Shown here in pieces: positions 27,090 to 37,100 of a stretch of DNA of 64,000 bases. The stretch covers positions 1,742,501 to 1,806,500 of the forward strand of contig NZ_OY762269.1 of the NCBI RefSeq assembly GCF_963665245.1, given 5' to 3'. Source of the DNA: an uncultured Paludibaculum sp. GTDB taxonomy: Bacteria; Acidobacteriota; Terriglobia; Bryobacterales; Bryobacteraceae. Within the stretch, counting starts at the first letter, position 1. Each line of letters starts with the position of its first letter. The position numbers and the translations under genes are program-made. Under the pieces are notes generated by a model that worked only from the letters and a program-made list of their open reading frames with translations, was not told the origin of the DNA and ran no database searches.

Positions 27090-28199
27090 ATGTCCGATTT
27101 CTATTCCGCATCGCGGCGCGGGTTTCTGGCCGCGGCTGTGGCCGCGCCCGCGATCCTGAGGGCGCAGGACGCACCCAGCCGGATCAAGGTGGCCTTCATC
27201 GGGGTCGGCAACCGCGGCGGGTTTCTCCAGAGGCAGATGTTCGAGGTGCAGGGTGTCGACATCATCGCGATCTGCGATATCGACCCGGAGACCTTGAAGA
27301 GGGCCGTGGATGCGGCTACGGAGAAGGGGCACAAGCCGCAGGGCTATGCGGACTACCGCAAGATGATCGAGCAACGGAAGGACATCGAGGCGATTGTGAT
27401 CGCCACTCCGGTGGACACACATATCGGTCCGACGATTGCTTCGCTCGAAGCGGGCAAGCACGTCTACTGCGAGAAGCCGATGGCGTTGAGTCCGGAAGAG
27501 TGCAACACGATTCTCAAAGCGACGGAGAGCGCCAAAGGCATCTACCAGGCGGGTTTCCAATTGCGGCACGATCCGAACCGCGCGGCCTCGATGAAGTTCC
27601 TGCACTCGGGCGGCATGGGCAAGATGCTGTATGCGCAGGGCTACCGCCATACGGGAGACCTGCCCCGAAATGAGCCGTGGCTATTCGACCGCGTACGCAG
27701 CGGTGACAACATCGTCGAGCAGGCGTGCCACATCATCGACCTCTTTGTGTGGGCGGTGGGCAAACCGCCGTTGCGGGCCATGGGCTCGGGCGGGATCAAC
27801 CTCTACAAGAATGTCCCCGCGGGCCGGACGACCATGGACAACTACTCGGTGATCTACGAGTTCCCGGATGACATTCGCGTCACGTTCTCGCACATCTATT
27901 TCGACCCGCCCGCTTTCTCTGGCATCAAGGAGCGGGTGTACGGCAGTGAAGGCGCCGTCGATCTGGCTCAGGCGAAGTGGGTGAAGCTCGAGCAGAAGGG
28001 GGAGATTGCGCTGGAGGTGCCGGATGCCGGGCAGCGGAGCGATCTGTTGAGCGTGAAGGCGTTCATCGAGAATGCGCGGGCCAAGAAGTTGCCTCTGAAC
28101 AATGCGCAGTCGGCGAAGCGGTCTACTCTCACGGCGATGATGGGCCGCAAGGCGATCTATGAGAAGCGGATTGTCACCTGGGAGGAGATGGGCGGCTAG
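27090..28199 (+). CDS. Exported Gfo/Idh/MocA-family oxidoreductase
   Basis: 369 residues from ATG 27090 (GAGG eight bases upstream). TAT-type leader SRRGFLAAAVAAPAIL, NAD-binding IKVAFIGVGNRGGFLQRQMF, CDIDPETL, then the family motif YCEKPMALSPEECNTIL near residue 125. C-terminal domain contains NIVEQACHIIDLFVW. Divergent from the TonB receptor and sharing its palindrome-bearing promoter region, so probably in the same sugar-responsive regulon. Confidence 0.88.
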   Translation: MSDFYSASRRGFLAAAVAAPAILRAQDAPSRIKVAFIGVGNRGGFLQRQMFEVQGVDIIAICDIDPETLKRAVDAATEKGHKPQGYADYRKMIEQRKDIEAIVIATPVDTHIGPTIASLEAGKHVYCEKPMALSPEECNTILKATESAKGIYQAGFQLRHDPNRAASMKFLHSGGMGKMLYAQGYRHTGDLPRNEPWLFDRVRSGDNIVEQACHIIDLFVWAVGKPPLRAMGSGGINLYKNVPAGRTTMDNYSVIYEFPDDIRVTFSHIYFDPPAFSGIKERVYGSEGAVDLAQAKWVKLEQKGEIALEVPDAGQRSDLLSVKAFIENARAKKLPLNNAQSAKRSTLTAMMGRKAIYEKRIVTWEEMGG

Positions 28200-30190
28200 T
28201 CAGCGGGTTTCCCGATATTGGGTTGAAAGCGTAGAGGGCGCTCCGGTGTCAGCCTCCATGTGGCTGGTGCCGGGGCGCTTTCCTGTTTTTGGGAGAGGTT
28301 GGGCCCGATGTAGTCGTCGTTTCGCCAGTCGCTGAGTATGGGGTGGTCCATGAGGACATAGGTCAGGAAGCGACGGAGTTTGTAGTTGGCCGGGCCGAAG
28401 CCTTGCAGGGCTATGGAGCCCGGGGGCGCCTGGTGCTGAAGGGTCTCGAACTGCCGCCAGCAGTCTGTTGTACACACGAGTTCCTCTTGCATGGTGGAGA
28501 GACGAGGCTCGGCCAAGCGGTAGTTCTGGATGAGTCCGGCTCCCACCCAAAGAGTGAGGACGGCTCCTACGATGAGCCGGAGGCGGGCGTTCTTTCGCCA
28601 GCAGATGGCGAGTCCAGCGGCGATCAGGGTGAGCGTGGGATAAGCAGCGTAGGTTGCAGCTCGGGCCTGGTGCCATGGGTTGCCCATGGTGCCGTCCCAG
28701 GGGTTGCGCTCGCCGAAGCGGAACCAGAGCCAGGATAGCGCCAGGATGGTGGTCACCGCGGCAAGTGGCAGCAGGGGTGCGAGCCGAGTGGCTCGGCGCA
28801 AGCCCCAGGCAGCCAGGCCCAAGACGACCAGGCAAGCGAGCAGGTTCAAATGAGGCTGGAACAGGAGGCTCATGCGGTCCTGCCACGGACCGGCGTTGAA
28901 GCCGGTGGCGTGTTCGAGTGCCTCGTGGGCGGTGAAAGGGGCGTTGACTCCAGCGACGGCGGTGACTTGGTAGGCGAGGCTGCGGATGAGACGGGGCCAC
29001 TCGGGGGCGGCTAGCAGAGCTGCGGCAGCCAGAGTGAGTAAGGCGACCGGACGGGTGACGCGATGGAGGAGCAGGACCAGCAGGGCCGCTAGGGTGAACG
29101 GGACGGCCTCGGGGTAGGTGTAGACTTGGGCGCTCAGGCAGAGGGCGGCTGGGAGCCATTCTGTTGAAGACGCCGGGGCACGACCGGCTTCCGCTCCCTG
29201 ACGGTCACGGCTCGGTCCGTTTGCGTGTTCCTGCCGACTGGCGGCCTGCGGGGCCATGCGGGACTCCGTTGAAGACGCGTTCGCAACCGGTGCCCGCTCC
29301 TTCCCAGTCGCGGTTCGCCGGACGGTGGAGGACCACTCCCTCACGGTCGTGGTTCGTAACGCGGCTTCATCCCGACGGGGCTGGCCGGACGGGCGCTGCC
29401 GCCCGCTTCCACGCACGGCTCCGGCTGCCAGGACTAACGCGGCCAGGCTGAAGGCTAGGCCGAAGGACTGAGGGAGGAAGCCATGGACCGACCCGAAGGT
29501 AATTCCGGAGAGCGTGAGGCCGGGGAGGAGACCGAGGAAGAGGAGCAGGCGGCGGTGTGCGGGCGCTATCAGCGCTACGGCTCCGGTGAGAGCGAGGCCG
29601 CCACAGGCGAGGGCCAGTGCCACGACGGCCGGATAGACGTCGTGCGGCCAGGAGTGTCCGCAAAGAGATTGGGTCCAGGCGAGGAGGAACGACGCGCCCA
29701 TCCGGTGGTGGCCGCTCTGATAGAGATAGACCTGCGAGAGAGCAGGCTGAAGGACGTCGCGCGTGACGGCCTCGTGAAATGGATGAGTCTGCAGCCAACG
29801 GGCGTGGACGAGGTACGTGTAGGCGTCGTTGAAGGGGTTGAAGCCGCTAAAGCGGGCGAGGCAGGCGAAGAGGCTGAAGCCCCCAGCCAGGGTGGCGGGG
29901 GCGAGCAACTCGATGCGGCGGAAGAGAGAGCGCCAGCGGCGGTGGAGGATCCAGGCGGAGAGGGCGAGGAGTCCGGCCATGGACGCCAGGGCGGCGGGCC
30001 GGGGGAAGCCGCAGGTCCAGGCGAGGAGGGCGGCGGCGTGGATCCAGACAGCCAGGCCGGTGATGGGTGCGAACCAGAGAGTCCGGAGTGGTTTCCGGAA
30101 AGAGGAGCCGAGGGCGAGAACGGCGTGGCCGGTGAGGGCGGCGGCGAGAGTGAGTACGGACAACAGCAGGACGCTGCCGGCCAGCCACAC
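28196..30190 (-). CDS. Large polytopic membrane protein (glycosyltransferase C-like) with a repeat-derived insert
   Basis: 664 residues with ten or more hydrophobic segments (LLLSVLTLAAALTGHAVLAL, LVLGLAAWGL, LIAAGLAICW). An early periplasmic-type loop carries FNPFNDAYTYLVHARWLQTHPF, resembling the first loop of dolichol-sugar-dependent GT-C enzymes. A hydrophilic, Arg-rich stretch of about 85 residues (GRQRPSGQPRRDEAALRTTT... to SSTEWLPAALC) interrupts the membrane part and coincides with an imperfect DNA repeat. It ends 4 nt inside the preceding oxidoreductase gene and starts 4 nt after the upstream GT2 gene, suggesting one operon with it. Confidence 0.75.
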   Translation of the reverse strand: MWLAGSVLLLSVLTLAAALTGHAVLALGSSFRKPLRTLWFAPITGLAVWIHAAALLAWTCGFPRPAALASMAGLLALSAWILHRRWRSLFRRIELLAPATLAGGFSLFACLARFSGFNPFNDAYTYLVHARWLQTHPFHEAVTRDVLQPALSQVYLYQSGHHRMGASFLLAWTQSLCGHSWPHDVYPAVVALALACGGLALTGAVALIAPAHRRLLLFLGLLPGLTLSGITFGSVHGFLPQSFGLAFSLAALVLAAGAVRGSGRQRPSGQPRRDEAALRTTTVREWSSTVRRTATGKERAPVANASSTESRMAPQAASRQEHANGPSRDRQGAEAGRAPASSTEWLPAALCLSAQVYTYPEAVPFTLAALLVLLLHRVTRPVALLTLAAAALLAAPEWPRLIRSLAYQVTAVAGVNAPFTAHEALEHATGFNAGPWQDRMSLLFQPHLNLLACLVVLGLAAWGLRRATRLAPLLPLAAVTTILALSWLWFRFGERNPWDGTMGNPWHQARAATYAAYPTLTLIAAGLAICWRKNARLRLIVGAVLTLWVGAGLIQNYRLAEPRLSTMQEELVCTTDCWRQFETLQHQAPPGSIALQGFGPANYKLRRFLTYVLMDHPILSDWRNDDYIGPNLSQKQESAPAPATWRLTPERPLRFQPNIGKPAD
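29193..29356. repeat. Interspersed-repeat-like insert inside the membrane protein gene
   Basis: Three imperfect copies of a roughly 22-bp motif of form CTCCCT(G/C)ACGGTC(A/G)(C/T)GG(C/T)TCG at 29193-29215, 29296-29316 (more diverged) and 29334-29356. The DNA between is compositionally unlike the surrounding membrane-coding sequence but keeps the frame open. It looks like a genome-wide palindromic or REP-type element that landed in frame; this cannot be confirmed within the window. Confidence 0.5.
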
Positions 30191-30193
30191 GGA

Positions 30194-31102
30194 TCAGGTT
30201 CTTCCTTTCACTTCGGAACGCGTTCGGCCCAGCATGCGGCCGGCGGCGCGCCAGCCGAACTGAGAGGCCCAGTCCTGCAGATAGCGTAGCGGATGACGAT
30301 GGTTTGTCGCGAGACCTTCAGGCAGGCAGCCAAAGTAGGCCCGGAGCGAGGGCTGCAGGGGCTCAAAGAACTGATCGCGGCCATCGATGCGGTGGACGCG
30401 GCGGGCGTAGATCCAGGAGAACGGCACGTAATCGAAGTGGCGCCGCAACACTTGGGCGCCTTCCTCAAAGGCCTGCTGGCGTTGGCCCAGGCTCTTGTTG
30501 CCGGGATGCATGCGAGACCAGGCCCATTCTCCTGGGATGTAGACCATGGGGCCGAGGCGGGCCAGGCGGATCCAGAGATCGTAGTCGAACGCGGAGTGAA
30601 GCGTGGGGTCGATGCCGCCGCAAGCGTGATAGGCATCGGCGCGGAAGAAGCAGGCAGGCTGGCAGATCAGGCACTGCTCGGAGAGACGCCGAGCGGCGTC
30701 GGCGACGACGGGGTAAGGGCGGATGAGGCGGAGGTTCTGGTCGACCCAAGAAGCTCCGCCGAAAACGGCGACGGCGTCGGGGTAACGTTCGAAAGCCTGG
30801 GCCGCCTGAGCCAGGGCCCCAGGGAGCAGGATGTCGTCGGCGTTGAGCCAGCCGAGGATGGATCCGGGCGCTTCCCGAAAGGCGCGCTGAAGGGCGGCAG
30901 CGGCTCCGCCATCGTTCTCCGAGCGCCAGCGAAGACGGCCTTCGAAGCCTCGGAGCAGGTCCACCGTGCCATCGGAGGAGCCTCCGTCCGCGACGAGGTA
31001 GTCCAGCGACGCGAAGTCCTGGCTCAGCACGCTTTCGATGGCGCGACCCAGGTATTCGGCCATGCCCAGCGTCGGAGTGACGATGGAGAGAGTGTTTTTC
31101 AA
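30194..31102 (-). CDS. Family 2 glycosyltransferase
   Basis: 302 residues. GT-A fold: LSIVTPTLGMAEYLGRAIESVLSQDF, LVADGGSSDGTVDLL (nucleotide-binding Asp), GWLNADDILLPGAL (DxD-like motif, near residue 86), and FDYDLWIRLARLGP. It probably adds a sugar to a lipid-linked or surface glycan in the cytoplasm. Divergent from the GT4 gene across 58 bp; downstream is the polytopic membrane protein, four bases away. Confidence 0.9.
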   Translation of the reverse strand: MKNTLSIVTPTLGMAEYLGRAIESVLSQDFASLDYLVADGGSSDGTVDLLRGFEGRLRWRSENDGGAAAALQRAFREAPGSILGWLNADDILLPGALAQAAQAFERYPDAVAVFGGASWVDQNLRLIRPYPVVADAARRLSEQCLICQPACFFRADAYHACGGIDPTLHSAFDYDLWIRLARLGPMVYIPGEWAWSRMHPGNKSLGQRQQAFEEGAQVLRRHFDYVPFSWIYARRVHRIDGRDQFFEPLQPSLRAYFGCLPEGLATNHRHPLRYLQDWASQFGWRAAGRMLGRTRSEVKGRT

Positions 31103-31160
31103 GAAGCCTATTCCAGTATGTTACGGTGAGAGCGGAATTTGAACCCCGTTTACCCAGATC

Positions 31161-32987
31161 ATGCGCATTGCCGTCAACGTCCGACACTATCTTCAGGGGC
31201 GGATTGGCGGCCAGGAGAACTACCTGCGGGCGATGGTGGCGGGGCTCGCCGGCCGTGGGCATGAGCTGACGGTCTTTGGGCAACAGTCGCAGTTTGACGC
31301 GATTCGGGCGATGGCCCCTTCCGGTGTGTCGCCGCGGGCGGTTCCCGAGGAAGGCCGGTCAATGATGGCGGCCGTGGCCGGCGGCGGTTTCGATCTACTG
31401 TTCTGCCCTCTGCATATGTTGGAGCCGCTGCTGCCGCCGATCCCTTCCGCGGTGATGATGCCCGACCTGCAGCACGAGTACTTTCCCGAATACTTTGACG
31501 GCCGCGAACTGGCTCGGCGGCGCAGGAGCTACGGACCCAGCGCGGAGCATGCATCGGTGGTGCTCACATGCTCGGAGTTTACGAAACGGACGATTGTCGA
31601 GCAGTACGGGGTGGATTCGGAGAAGGTGGTGGTCTGCGGGCATGGAGTGGGGGCGGAGTTCCTGGACGGGTCTGGTGCTGCAGGGGACGTGGACGAACTG
31701 GCTCTGCCGGAGGAGTTCCTCTATTTCCCGGCTGTCTACTGGCCGCACAAGAACCATGCCAACGTGCTGCGGGCGCTCCGTTTGGTGCATCAACGGGGCA
31801 GCCGCGGATTGCATCTGGTGTGCAGCGGAGGCGAGGGTCCGGAGCGCGAGCGGGTGTTGCGGCTAGCCGAAGAACTGGGCCTGCCGGACCAGGTGAAGAT
31901 TCTGGGCCGCGTGGATGCGGCCTTGGTGCCGGAGATCTATAGACGATCGCGCGGGCTGTTGTTTCCCACGCTGTTTGAGGGATTTGGGATCCCGGTGCTG
32001 GAGGCGTTGACTCTCGGCGTTCCGGTGATTACCTCCCGTGGCGGTGCCACCGAGGAGGTGGCCGGGGGATGTGCCGTGCTGGTGGATGCCGCGGATCCGG
32101 CTTCGATTGCGGAGGGCATTGAGCGAGTCCTGTCGGACGCGGAGTCGTGCGTGCGTCTGACAAGCAGGGGACTGGCGCGGGCGGCGGAGTTTTCCTGGTC
32201 GCGAGCGGTGGAGGAGACCGCCTCGGCGTTGGAGCGAGTGGTGCGGCCGGGATATGTGGCTCCGGTACGGGTGGAGGTTCAAGAGTGGCCGGTGATCTCC
32301 GTGGGTGTGATCGGGGACGAGGGGGCGGTGGCGGAAGCCCTGGAGAGTGTCCGCGCACAGAAGTATCCGCACGTGGAATACAGACTGGCCGGGGCCGTCA
32401 ACGAGGCATTGCGGGCCACTCATGGACCGCTGTTTGGGTACCTGCGGCCGGGCGACCGGTGGCTGGAGGGGGCGGCGGAGGCGGTGGCCCAGTGCTGGCG
32501 GCGGAACCCGCGAGTTGGCCTGATCTACGGCCGGGCGCGGACGGCGGACGGCGTGGTTGGGTCTGTTCCTTATCTTTACGAGGATTGGAGCTATGGGCCG
32601 TTGTTCGCGGCTCCGGCGGCGCTTCTTGAGCGTGCGGCGGTGGAGCGGGCGGGCGGATTGGGCGAGGGGCCGGCTCCGCTGGATGAGTTGCGTTTGTGGC
32701 TGCGCGTGGCATCGGAGAATCCCGTAATTGGACTGGGGCAGGAGTTGGCCTTTTGGGCGGAGAGGGATTCGGTGCTGGCGGGGACCCCGCGGCAGGCTGT
32801 CGAACTGATCCGGGCCCAGTTTGGGTATGTGCCCGCGACTTGGTTTGACGGTCGGGCCTGGCGAGTTCTGGTTGGTGAGCAGGGCCGCATGAGCGGACGG
32901 CTGTCGAGTCTGTGGCGGGGACTAGTGGCGAATCCGGGGTGGCGCAAACGCTATTTGCGCGAGTGGCTGCGGGGTGGGGTTGCATGA
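31161..32987 (+). CDS. Bifunctional-looking glycosyltransferase: GT4 domain plus degenerate GT2-like domain
   Basis: 608 residues. The N-terminal about 365 residues form a GT-B family 4 enzyme: GGQENYLRAMVAGLAGRGHEL, VLTCSEFTKR, YFPAVYWPHKNHANVLRAL, and the retaining-GT motif EGFGIPVLEALTLGVPVI near residue 273. Residues about 375-600 resemble a GT2 domain (WPVISVGVIGDEGAVAEALESVRAQKYPHVEYRLAG, then LFGYLRPGDRW) but lack the DGGSTDGT segment and a clear DxD, so this half is probably inactive. The stop overlaps the next GT2 gene by ATGA. The neighbouring GT2 protein shows the intact version of the same domain. Confidence 0.87.
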   Translation: MRIAVNVRHYLQGRIGGQENYLRAMVAGLAGRGHELTVFGQQSQFDAIRAMAPSGVSPRAVPEEGRSMMAAVAGGGFDLLFCPLHMLEPLLPPIPSAVMMPDLQHEYFPEYFDGRELARRRRSYGPSAEHASVVLTCSEFTKRTIVEQYGVDSEKVVVCGHGVGAEFLDGSGAAGDVDELALPEEFLYFPAVYWPHKNHANVLRALRLVHQRGSRGLHLVCSGGEGPERERVLRLAEELGLPDQVKILGRVDAALVPEIYRRSRGLLFPTLFEGFGIPVLEALTLGVPVITSRGGATEEVAGGCAVLVDAADPASIAEGIERVLSDAESCVRLTSRGLARAAEFSWSRAVEETASALERVVRPGYVAPVRVEVQEWPVISVGVIGDEGAVAEALESVRAQKYPHVEYRLAGAVNEALRATHGPLFGYLRPGDRWLEGAAEAVAQCWRRNPRVGLIYGRARTADGVVGSVPYLYEDWSYGPLFAAPAALLERAAVERAGGLGEGPAPLDELRLWLRVASENPVIGLGQELAFWAERDSVLAGTPRQAVELIRAQFGYVPATWFDGRAWRVLVGEQGRMSGRLSSLWRGLVANPGWRKRYLREWLRGGVA

Positions 32988-34138
32988 CGGAGCCATGCCT
33001 GCCGCTCGTGACGGTCGTCACGCCGTCGTACAACCAGGCGGAGTTCCTGCGGGCCACGATTGAGAGCGTTCTGGGGCAGGACTATCCGCGGATTGAGTAT
33101 CTGGTGATGGACGGGGGCTCGACCGACGGTTCGGCGGAGATCGCGTCCGAGTATGGCGGGCGTCTGACGTTCGTCTCGGAGCCGGACCGGGGGCAGAGTC
33201 ATGCCATCAACAAGGGGTTCCAGCGGGCCCAGGGCGAAATTGTGGCGTGGATCAACTCGGACGACGTGCTGCTGCCAGGGGCAGTGTCGGCGGCGGTGCG
33301 GGCGTTTGCGGAGAGCCCCGGTGTAGGGGCGGTGTACGGGGAGGGGTACTGCATTGACAGGGCCGGACAGGTGACCGGACGGTTTCCGGCTACGGAGCCG
33401 TTCAATCTGTGGCGACTGACCTGGGTTTGCGATTCGATTCTGCAGCAGAGCACGTTCTTCCGGCGGTCGGCAGTGGCCGAGGTGGGATGGTTGCGGGAAG
33501 AGCTGCGGTGGTCGATGGATTGGGATCTGCTGGTGCGGTTGGGGCGGCGGTATGGGCTGAAGTATATCCCTGAGTATCTCGGCTGCCTGCGGGAGTATGC
33601 GGAGACGAAGACGGCATCGGGGGGTGGAATCCGTTTCCTGGAGCTATGGCGGTTGTTGCGAATGCAGACCGGGCGGTGGTGGGGCCCGGGATGCTGGTAT
33701 TACGGGCTGGACACGTATGACAAGATCTGGAGCGGAGTGTTGCGGCGATGGGGGGCGGAGTGGCTGGCCACGAGGGTATTTCATCTATGTCGGTGGAAGA
33801 TCGATCGGGTAGCGTTGCGGGCGCAGGGCTATTATCCGGGAGGTTGGGTGGCGCGCAGGATGTACTGGATGGTGCCGGCAGGCACGCGGCGGCTGGTGGT
33901 GCGTGGGGAGGCCGCCGAGAGCGTGGGGGCTCCCGCCGAGCAGCGGATTGAGGCGAGTGTCGGGATTTCGGTGATAGGGGCGGTGGTCGTGCGGCGTGGT
34001 GAGTTCGAATGGGTGATGGAAGTGCCGGAGGGCCTGGCGGATGAGGCTGTGACGATTGTGTTCACGGCGGGCTGGAGTGTGAAGGGGCCGACGGGGCTGA
34101 GGGTGAGCTGGCGGTTGCTGGGGATCGAGACGTCCTAA
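32984..34138 (+). CDS. Family 2 glycosyltransferase
   Basis: 384 residues from ATG 32984, overlapping the previous stop (ATGA). VTVVTPSYNQAEFLRATIESVLGQDYP, YLVMDGGSTDGSAEI, RGQSHAINKGFQRAQG and WINSDDVLLPGAV give an intact catalytic site; WSMDWDLLVRLGRRYG follows. The C-terminal about 80 residues form an extra beta-rich domain without hydrophobic anchors. Co-translated with the GT4 fusion protein and acting on the same unknown glycan. Confidence 0.9.
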   Translation: MTEPCLPLVTVVTPSYNQAEFLRATIESVLGQDYPRIEYLVMDGGSTDGSAEIASEYGGRLTFVSEPDRGQSHAINKGFQRAQGEIVAWINSDDVLLPGAVSAAVRAFAESPGVGAVYGEGYCIDRAGQVTGRFPATEPFNLWRLTWVCDSILQQSTFFRRSAVAEVGWLREELRWSMDWDLLVRLGRRYGLKYIPEYLGCLREYAETKTASGGGIRFLELWRLLRMQTGRWWGPGCWYYGLDTYDKIWSGVLRRWGAEWLATRVFHLCRWKIDRVALRAQGYYPGGWVARRMYWMVPAGTRRLVVRGEAAESVGAPAEQRIEASVGISVIGAVVVRRGEFEWVMEVPEGLADEAVTIVFTAGWSVKGPTGLRVSWRLLGIETS

Positions 34139-34172
34139 AGAGGTTCCTCATACTCGCGCGCCAGGATCCGAT

Positions 34173-37100
34173 ATGAGGCTTGTGACTGGAACTGCCTGGT
34201 CCACGAAGCCGGCTGCGTGCGGTTTCGGTGCGACGACCAATCGGCTCGAGGGGAAGCGAGCGTTCTTGACCGTCCTGGTGGGGGTTGCACTCTGGGGCGG
34301 ACCGGCGGTTTGGGGGGCTCCACAGGTTGGCGGCGGTTTTCTGGCGCCGGGATTGCCGTTGACGTTCCAGGAGAGCGGCGCGGGCGAGTGGACCGCGCGC
34401 GGAGGGTCGGTGCAGGCCCGGATTAATGCGTCGGGGCTGCAACTGTGGGATGGCTCACACTCGATGGGTGTCACCTATGAAGGGCGTGGAGCGGGCGTTC
34501 GCGTGGAGGGTGGGGCTGTCGCGTCGGGTACCGTGAATCTGCTGCTGGGCCGTTCTCCGGACGGGTGGCGGACGAATGTGGCGGCGTACGATTCGCTGTG
34601 GATGCGTGGCCTGTATCCCGGGATCGACTTGCATCTGAGCGGGGCTCGGGGGTGGTTGAAGTCGGAGTACGTGGTGGCGCCCGGCGCGGATCCGCAACGG
34701 ATCCGTATTCGCTACGCGCCGGCGTATCGCGTGATGGTGGACGCCGGCGGGGCGTTGCGCATCGAGACGGAGACCGGTGTGTGGCAGGAAGCGGCACCGT
34801 TGATCTATCAGGTGATGGGCGGACGTGTGCGGACGGTGGGCGGGCGTTATGTCGTTCGGGCGGATGGGACGGCGGGCTTCGAGGTGGATGAGTACGACCG
34901 GGGCCGGCCGCTGGTGATCGATCCGGTGGTGACGTTTAGCTCACTGGTGGGTGGCAGCGGGGCTTCGGCGGCGACGGGGGTGGCGGTGGATGCGGCGGGC
35001 TATGTGTACCTGGCGGGATATACGGACGCGGCGAACCTGCCTGTGCAGAGTCCGGTGGCGGGGCGTGCCAGCGGCGTGGATGCCTATGTGGCGAAGATCC
35101 AGCCGTCGACCGGGCGGTTGATCTATGCAACCTATATCGGCGGAACGGGGGATGACCGTGCGTTCTCGGTGGCGGTGGATGCGACAGGCGCGGCGTATGT
35201 GACGGGCTGGACGACGTCGACGAACTTTCCCGTGGCGAGCGCGGCACAGGCGGCGATCTCGGGCTATAAGGACGCCTTCGTGCTGAAGCTGAACCCGGCT
35301 GGGAGCGCGTTTGTGTTCAGCACCTACTTCGGCGGGACTGGCAGCGAAGCGGGTAATGCGGTTGCTCTGACCGCGACGATGCTGTGGATTGGCGGGGACA
35401 GCAGTTCGGCCAGTCTGCCCAGCGGCAATGGCTGGCGCAATACCAACGGCGGGATGCAGGACGGCTTTCTGGCGCGCTATTCACAGACGGGTACGCTGCT
35501 GGGCTCGACGATGCTGGGTGGTGGTGGGGATGATTCTGTGAAGGCCGTGGTGGTGGACGGGCAGGGCAATGTGTTCGCGGGCGGGGCGACGGGTTCGTCG
35601 AACATGAACTTCCCGCTGGGCGGCCTGCAGACCTCGTTGAAGGGTTCGCAGGACGGGTTTGTGGTGAAGTTCGACGCGACTGCCGTACAGATGGTCGCGG
35701 GGACGTATCTGGGCGGCACGCGGGGTGACGTGTCGAATCCTGAAATGGTGTTGGGACTGGCCGTGGATACGGTGGGTAACGTGTATGCGACCGGAATGAC
35801 GCCGTCGTCTGACTTTCCGCTGGTGGCGGCCTGGAGCGGAACGCTGTCCGGGCTGCAAGACGCGTACGTGGCACGCCTTGTGAATGGATTGAACGCACTG
35901 ACCTGGAGCACGCTGGTGGGTGGCTCGGGGAAGGAGTCCGGTACATGTATTGGCGTGGATGCGTCCGGAGTTGTAGTAGTAGGGGGCTCGACCACGTCGT
36001 CCAACTTTCCGGTGGTGGGCGGGACGCAGACAGCGACGGGCGGTGGGTCGGATGGGTTTGTACTGCGCATGAGCGCGGACGGCACGTCGGTGCCGTTCTC
36101 GACGTATGCGGGCGGGAGTGCGGCCGATGGTGTGGCAGCGTTGGCCCTGGGGCCGGCCGGGACGATCCATGTGGCGGGGCAGAGCGGATCGGGCGACTAC
36201 CCGCGGAAGAATCCGGCGCAGGCTGTGACCGGCTCGGCCCTACGACTGTTCGCGACCAGGATTGCGGTGGGCGTGCTGCCGACGCTGGTGTCGGTGTCAC
36301 CGAACGCCGGCGCGGGTTCGTTACAGGCGTTCACGTTTTCCGCGACGCATCCTTCGGGCGCGGCGCAGATTGGGACGCTGGAGTTGATGGTGGGGCCGGC
36401 GGCGGGCTCGGCGCAGGTGTGCCGCATCCGGTATGACCGATCGACCGGCCTTCTGGGGTTGGCGACCGATACCGGTCTGACGTGGACTACCGTCGCGGTG
36501 GGCAGCGGTGCGGCGGTAGGTAACAGCCAGTGCACGTTGACCGGCAGCGGCGCGACCGTTGTGAGCTCCGGCAACACGCTGACGGTGACCGCGACAGTGA
36601 GCTTCGCGGCGGGGTTTGCCGGTGCCTGGCAGACGTACCTGAATGGGTCCGCGGTGAGTGGGGAAGAGACGGGTTTTGCGCCGGCCGGCATGTGGACAGC
36701 GGTGGCGATGACGAATCAGGCTCCAACGGCGAGCCTGGTGACACCGTCGAGCGGCACCGGGGCGAGTGGCCAGTTCTCGGTAGTGTTCTCCGATGCCAAT
36801 GGCGGGGCGGACATTACGACGGGCCGGGTGATTGTCCACACGTCGGCGACGGATGTCAACAGTTGCTCAGTCCGCGTACAGCGGGCGACAGGGCTGATTG
36901 AACTGGCGGCGGACGCGGGCTCGAGTTGGACATCGGGGGCGGCGGGCAGTCCTGGTACGTTGCAGAACAGCCAGTGCCAGGTAAAGCTGGCCGGCTCGAC
37001 GATTACCGTGTCGGGCAGCACGTTGACCGTGCTGTTGGACATGGTCTTCCAGCCAGCGTTTGTCGGAGGGCGCACTGTGTACGGGATGGCCACTGATGCG

